From: Caprella mutica
Lineage: Eukaryota > Arthropoda > Malacostraca > Amphipoda > Caprellidae
Length of the DNA stretch: 64,000 nucleotides
Direction: 5' to 3'
NCBI GenBank assembly: GCA_947561585.1
Contig: CANNZV010001844.1
Location: 24 to 64,023 of the forward strand
Of the stretch, positions 59,916 to 64,000 are shown in pieces. The translations under genes were made by a program, and so were the position numbers. The notes under the pieces are model-generated. The model was not told the DNA's origin, searched no databases, and saw only the letters and a list, made by a program, of their open reading frames with translations. How positions within the stretch are numbered: the stretch's first letter is position 1; each line of letters begins with the position of its first letter.

Positions 59916-61847
59916 TTAATATCGAGAAGTTTGAAGTCAATTTATAATTGTTTCGTGTGATAAAGTAAAAAACATAGCGATTTAAACTAGAATTAAAATT
60001 TATGTATATAAATCTGGTTTGATCATATTGTCCTATTCTTTTACTCATCTATAAGAAATATAGGGTCATCAAAATATACTATCTTCTATAGGAGCCTAAC
60101 CAAGTGCTAGTTAACTACTAAACTGTAATTTTTACGAAAAACAATTAAGATATAAATAATGTGATTGAAAATTAACCAATGCCTAGATATTAATTGATAG
60201 GAAAAAAGATAATATATTAGTGACTAAGTTAAGTAGGTAGTCCATGCAATGTTTCAAAGTGTGGTCAGAGTCGCTTGTCCTTTGGAGACTATCTAAGAAT
60301 AAATATAAATGAAATATCTAACTAATAATAGTTTTATCTGTTGATATAGATCTATTATTATTACAATATTGTAGGCAAAAAATTGATCCATAACGATTAA
60401 AATTGAACTAGTTATTAAACACAAAGAATATTATTCACGTAGCAATCAATGGAATTGTTAATATTTTCCGGTCATGTTGTTGTCACGTTAAACTAGTTTC
60501 AATCAGCTAATTACCATACCCAATATGTCACAGTATCCTGGTGAAAATATGTAGCTCACAAAGCTGTTGCTACACGAAATATTGAATTGCTCCGGCTTTA
60601 GTACCATATTATAAATACATTGTATTTTAGTAGTGACAATCGAGTTATTTGTGACCGTGACGTAATCAAGGCGACATATTGAAGAAAAAACATAGGTGTT
60701 CAGCAGTTTAATTAATGAATTTATCTCTAAATGTTTTTAATGACATAAATTAGGTAATTTGCATTTTTTCCAATTTTACGGTCTTCAACTGTCTCACACA
60801 ATTTAGAGACACAACATTCCTCCATTGATCTTAATATAATTACATTCTATTTACCACTTCGGAAACCAAATGGCAGCACAAAACAATTATAAAACAAAAA
60901 TTTGCGAGAGTAGAGTTCTTTTCGTAGCATAATACTTCGACTATTATAATATTAGTATTAAATTATATTAGAAAAGTATATTATTTTTCGTACCATTCTT
61001 TGGTTTTACCTTCCTACTTATCTGCATTGTGTGTATTTATATATTATATAAAGTGTATCCAACAGAAAATGTCTTAGAAAGTGTATTGGATAACTCTTAA
61101 CAAATGGTATGCTGTTATTTGGATGCAAAATTAATTGAAACATAAATAATTACCTACCAGCACTTCTAAATCTCCGAATTCACTGCACAGTGCACAATTT
61201 ATATCACTTTACTGAGGTATGACAACAATACTCACAGTTAGTGTCTAGAAAATAAGATAAGCATTTAGGTATCCGGTGCGACTCTTATCTATACCTTGCA
61301 ATGCAAAAAATGAAACAGAATCAATGAACTGTGAAATAATATGTTATAGGATAGAAAATGAATATAGCCTTATTATACCCTAATGATTTCATCGTTCAAA
61401 TAATATCAATAGATATTATTTTCTTATGATATTTTGTGTGTACCTAGGGACTGGTCCAGGCAGATCAGTCCTCATGAAATGTTTTCAATAATTTCATTGT
61501 TTAAACCGATTTAGAAACTGTCTCTTCATGACTTTTACAAAAATGAATGTGATAAATTGCAAGATACTCATATTATGAGCATTTATTCAGATATACAGGG
61601 TGTCTCAAAAGAAAACGGTACACAATTTAAGTTCGTACATTTTAAAACTTTGAAAGGCACTTGGTTCTTTCTGGTATATTTTTTATTGTTGAACCCTTCT
61701 CAACCCATTGTTAAATTTTCAAAATTGTTATTATTATTTTTTGTGAATGTTATAAGGATTTTATCGACGGGTAGAGAAAATGGATTATGCACAAATAGGT
61801 AGAAGGCCTAAGAAATATTTAATTTGTATCTTTGCTTGTAAATTTAA
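59916..61847. other. No recognisable gene
   Basis: AT-rich. ACAGGGTGTCTCAAAAGAAAA at 61598 has the form of a DNA-transposon terminus, but no partner was found. Confidence 0.4.
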
Positions 61848-62274
61848 GGGGACCCGTACTTGGTTTTTGAAAATATTTTTATTAATGAAAGTACGATTCT
61901 GAAACTTAGTAGCCTAATATAAAATTGAATTCTCTATCGTTTTTGTTCATGACATTTTTTCGATTAGACCCATAAAAAACGGGTACTCGAATTTCGAACG
62001 TATTTCGATTTTTTTTTAAAAGCATACAATTTGTACAAATTTGAACCTGCGGCACTGTTTTTTTTGCATTCGATTCTCCAGACTACTAGAGATTATGTAC
62101 AAAACTGATTCTTTTTAATTTTGATTTACGAAAAAAATGAGAGAACATAAATAGATGGATTTATTTTTTTTGAAATTCAAATGTTGAAAACAAATTCGGA
62201 AATCAAAATTCAAAGGAAACCATTTTGTAGAGAATTCCCTGTAAAATCGAATGCAAAAAATAGTAATAGATAAT
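61848..62274 (-). mobile_element. Truncated reverse copy of the 15.7-kb TTAA element
   Basis: It starts TTAA then GGGGACCCGTACTTGG and reads as the reverse complement of 16517 down to about 16060: GTTTTTGTTCATGACATTTT, CGATTAGACCCATAAAAAAC and GCATTCGATTCTCCA all match. It also folds back on itself. The far terminus is missing. Confidence 0.7.
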
Positions 62275-63106
62275 TTAACAGTAATTCTGATTAGTGATCT
62301 AGGCGAGATTTGTATAGTGCTATGAGCGAGTAGATCCCTCCGTAATTATGCAATATAACACAAAATTTAAAGTGTGCGTTTAAATTATTATAAAATTGAC
62401 AAATTGTGACACGTAAAGTTATCTACGCAAGTAGATCACAAGTGTTGCAAGTGTGTGAAGTGAAGAGTGCTGTACGCGCTTCTGTTTTATACGTAGATGA
62501 TTATTCATTTTTGGTGCTACAGCATTAGAAACGTGTGTTCATAATTTATATTACGCGGCCTCGAAATTCATTTTACAAAATAATGCTCATTTATTGAAAA
62601 TTATTTCAATGGTAGACTCTATTACAGGTAACTATATAAAATCAACTTTTTATTGAGATTATATTGTCAAAAATATATATGGTTAATAATGACAATTTTG
62701 TATAATGAAAGTCATCATTTTTCTGTCAATTATTATCATATTTTTTTAAATATTTAGTGATAACATGTTTCATAATTATTTATTATTGAAATTATTATCT
62801 TGACAGCTTAATAACTTTTCAGGTTCTCCAAATATATTCTCAGAGGAGAATATTCAAACATTTTAGAAATATTTTTAAATATGTGAATATAAGTTTTAAG
62901 AAATCCGAGACAATATATTTCAATTGATACAACTTCGACCCAATTGATTATGTGTTTTGTCACATAATATTGTATTAAGAAGAAATAGTTAACTCATTAT
63001 TAACATTATCTATGAATTATTATTCGTTTATTATACCTAGCTCCTGCTAAAATATATATTAGAGATAATATATAGATGAAATAGAATACATAAAATTGAA
63101 TTTTTT
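62275..63106. other. No recognisable gene
   Basis: AT-rich with no motif that I can support. Confidence 0.4.
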
Positions 63107-63454
63107 ATGTTTGAATTGATAAATAACAATTGTTCATCGTATTGTATACATTATTTTTCCCTCTTAACAAAGCTTAAAAATTTAGTCTTATTCACAAGTG
63201 AAGGAAATTATTCGAATTTCCTATCATTCAGATACAATCCTCACACAACAAATACCCTGTTCTTATTTCTTGCCCTATGTATGTTCTGTTCAATTCACAG
63301 TCCAACTCACTGCGACACTGTCTCGGTAGATAAAGGAGAGTTATTGCTCTATCAGACCGGAATGAGATGGGTTGAGTCTGCACCTGTCAACATATCAAGT
63401 GGAACTGGAGAGAATATTTTTTCGGGGGTCACACATTTTCTGTTGATGCAGTGA
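63107..63454 (+). other. Open frame of unknown value
   Basis: 115 codons. There is a hydrophobic run (NTLFLFLALCMFC) followed by a polar tail whose last 30 codons lie in the repeat below. No family is recognised. It starts in AT-rich sequence without clear gene signals, so it is probably not a gene. Confidence 0.15.
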
Positions 63455-63600
63455 TCTTTTTGTAATGGGAAGAAAATTGTGTAACGCATTGTCTGGTTGT
63501 ATGGTTTTCTTGTTACTGGAGATAAGATTGTTTAGGGTGAAGCATTGTCTGTCGATGTGGAGAATCTTTTGGAACTGGAGAGGATATTGTTGAAGGTGAC
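63395..63600. repeat. About 68-bp degenerate tandem repeat
   Basis: Three units share GGAACTGGAGAGAATATT, then GGTCACACATTTTCTGTTGA and TGTGGAGAATCTTTT-like blocks. Confidence 0.5.
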
Positions 63601-64000
63601 GCCTATACTTGCCTATACTATACGCTGTACTGTTAGTAATTTATAATCTACGATCGCTTGTTTCAGATAGTCAATAATAGTCAAATGATAATAAGAATAT
63701 CATAGAACAATGACAAATAATTAAACAAAAATGTAATTGTAGTTTATCATTAATTAAATAGAAAATTACATGTTTTCGTGTTTCATCTGATATTACTGAC
63801 GATATAATCTTGAGTGTACGATAATTTATGTAGTACGATCACTATTAGAAATAATTGATATTTTGAAGTTCTGCTGATTTTTTTTTCTGAATGGGGATTT
63901 GTGATCCAGTAGATATTTTCATAAATTAAGACTTCACTTTAAAATAAAAAATAGTGTAAAAAAAAAACTTAAAACAAAAATAGTAGAGATATTTCTGTTA

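Overview
This is an AT-rich, repeat-dense eukaryotic window that looks like an insect chromosome. The evidence is GT-AG introns, Penelope-like and mariner/Tc1-type elements, TTAA-flanked elements and a tRNA-derived repeat. A hemipteran would fit, but that is inference and nothing seen fixes the species. There is no bacterial-style operon. Most of the 64 kb is transposon debris, foldback elements and minisatellites.

The one convincing host gene is on the minus strand at 43449..54319. I could join five exons by eye with consistent splice phases into a predicted protein of about 959 residues. It has an N-terminal HEPN domain of the DZIP3 type (RNDVSH motif), a NACHT-type STAND NTPase with complete Walker A and B motifs, a winged-helix region and a leucine-rich-repeat-like C-terminus. 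This is NLR-like architecture and is the best candidate for an interesting system here. Its first intron (4.6 kb) is full of nested foldback elements, and the smaller introns and the 3' end carry minisatellites.

Layout. 0-11.3 kb: non-coding, with a perfect 48-bp-arm hairpin, a Mutator-like (MULE) element whose ends are built from tandem repeats, a TA-flanked foldback MITE and a 748-bp element with a 10-bp target duplication. 11.4-15.2 kb: a 3.8-kb unit with CACACAGAGAAA-type inverted ends, subterminal minisatellites and a possible small spliced gene. 15.7-18.0 kb: a TTAA-flanked palindromic element, a decayed mariner transposase, an exact 359-bp tandem duplication and a LINE-like tail. 18.3-20.2 kb: two opposed 120-bp repeat blocks, one inside a piggyBac-like element. 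21.6-26.3 kb: a Penelope-like retroelement (reverse transcriptase plus GIY-YIG endonuclease, one in-frame stop), followed by a 14-copy 59-bp array, a 1-kb 20-bp array and a hammerhead-like fold. 26.5-36.7 kb: ATATTCC-rich clusters, MITEs, a tRNA-like SINE head and two decayed DDE transposases. 36.7-43 kb: a second Penelope fragment, several minisatellites (one split by a MULE insertion) and a 420-bp foldback. 43.4-54.3 kb: the HEPN-NACHT gene. 55-64 kb: a MULE with a recognisable broken transposase and a nested TTAA MITE, a second copy of the first MULE with a perfect 9-bp target duplication, and more TTAA repeats.

A recurring theme is a set of elements whose terminal inverted repeats are arrays of 14-30-bp units. 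The unit differs between families, but several share a terminal GGGTCTAG-type motif and have 8-9-bp target duplications. One still holds a MULE transposase remnant, which ties the group to Mutator-like elements.
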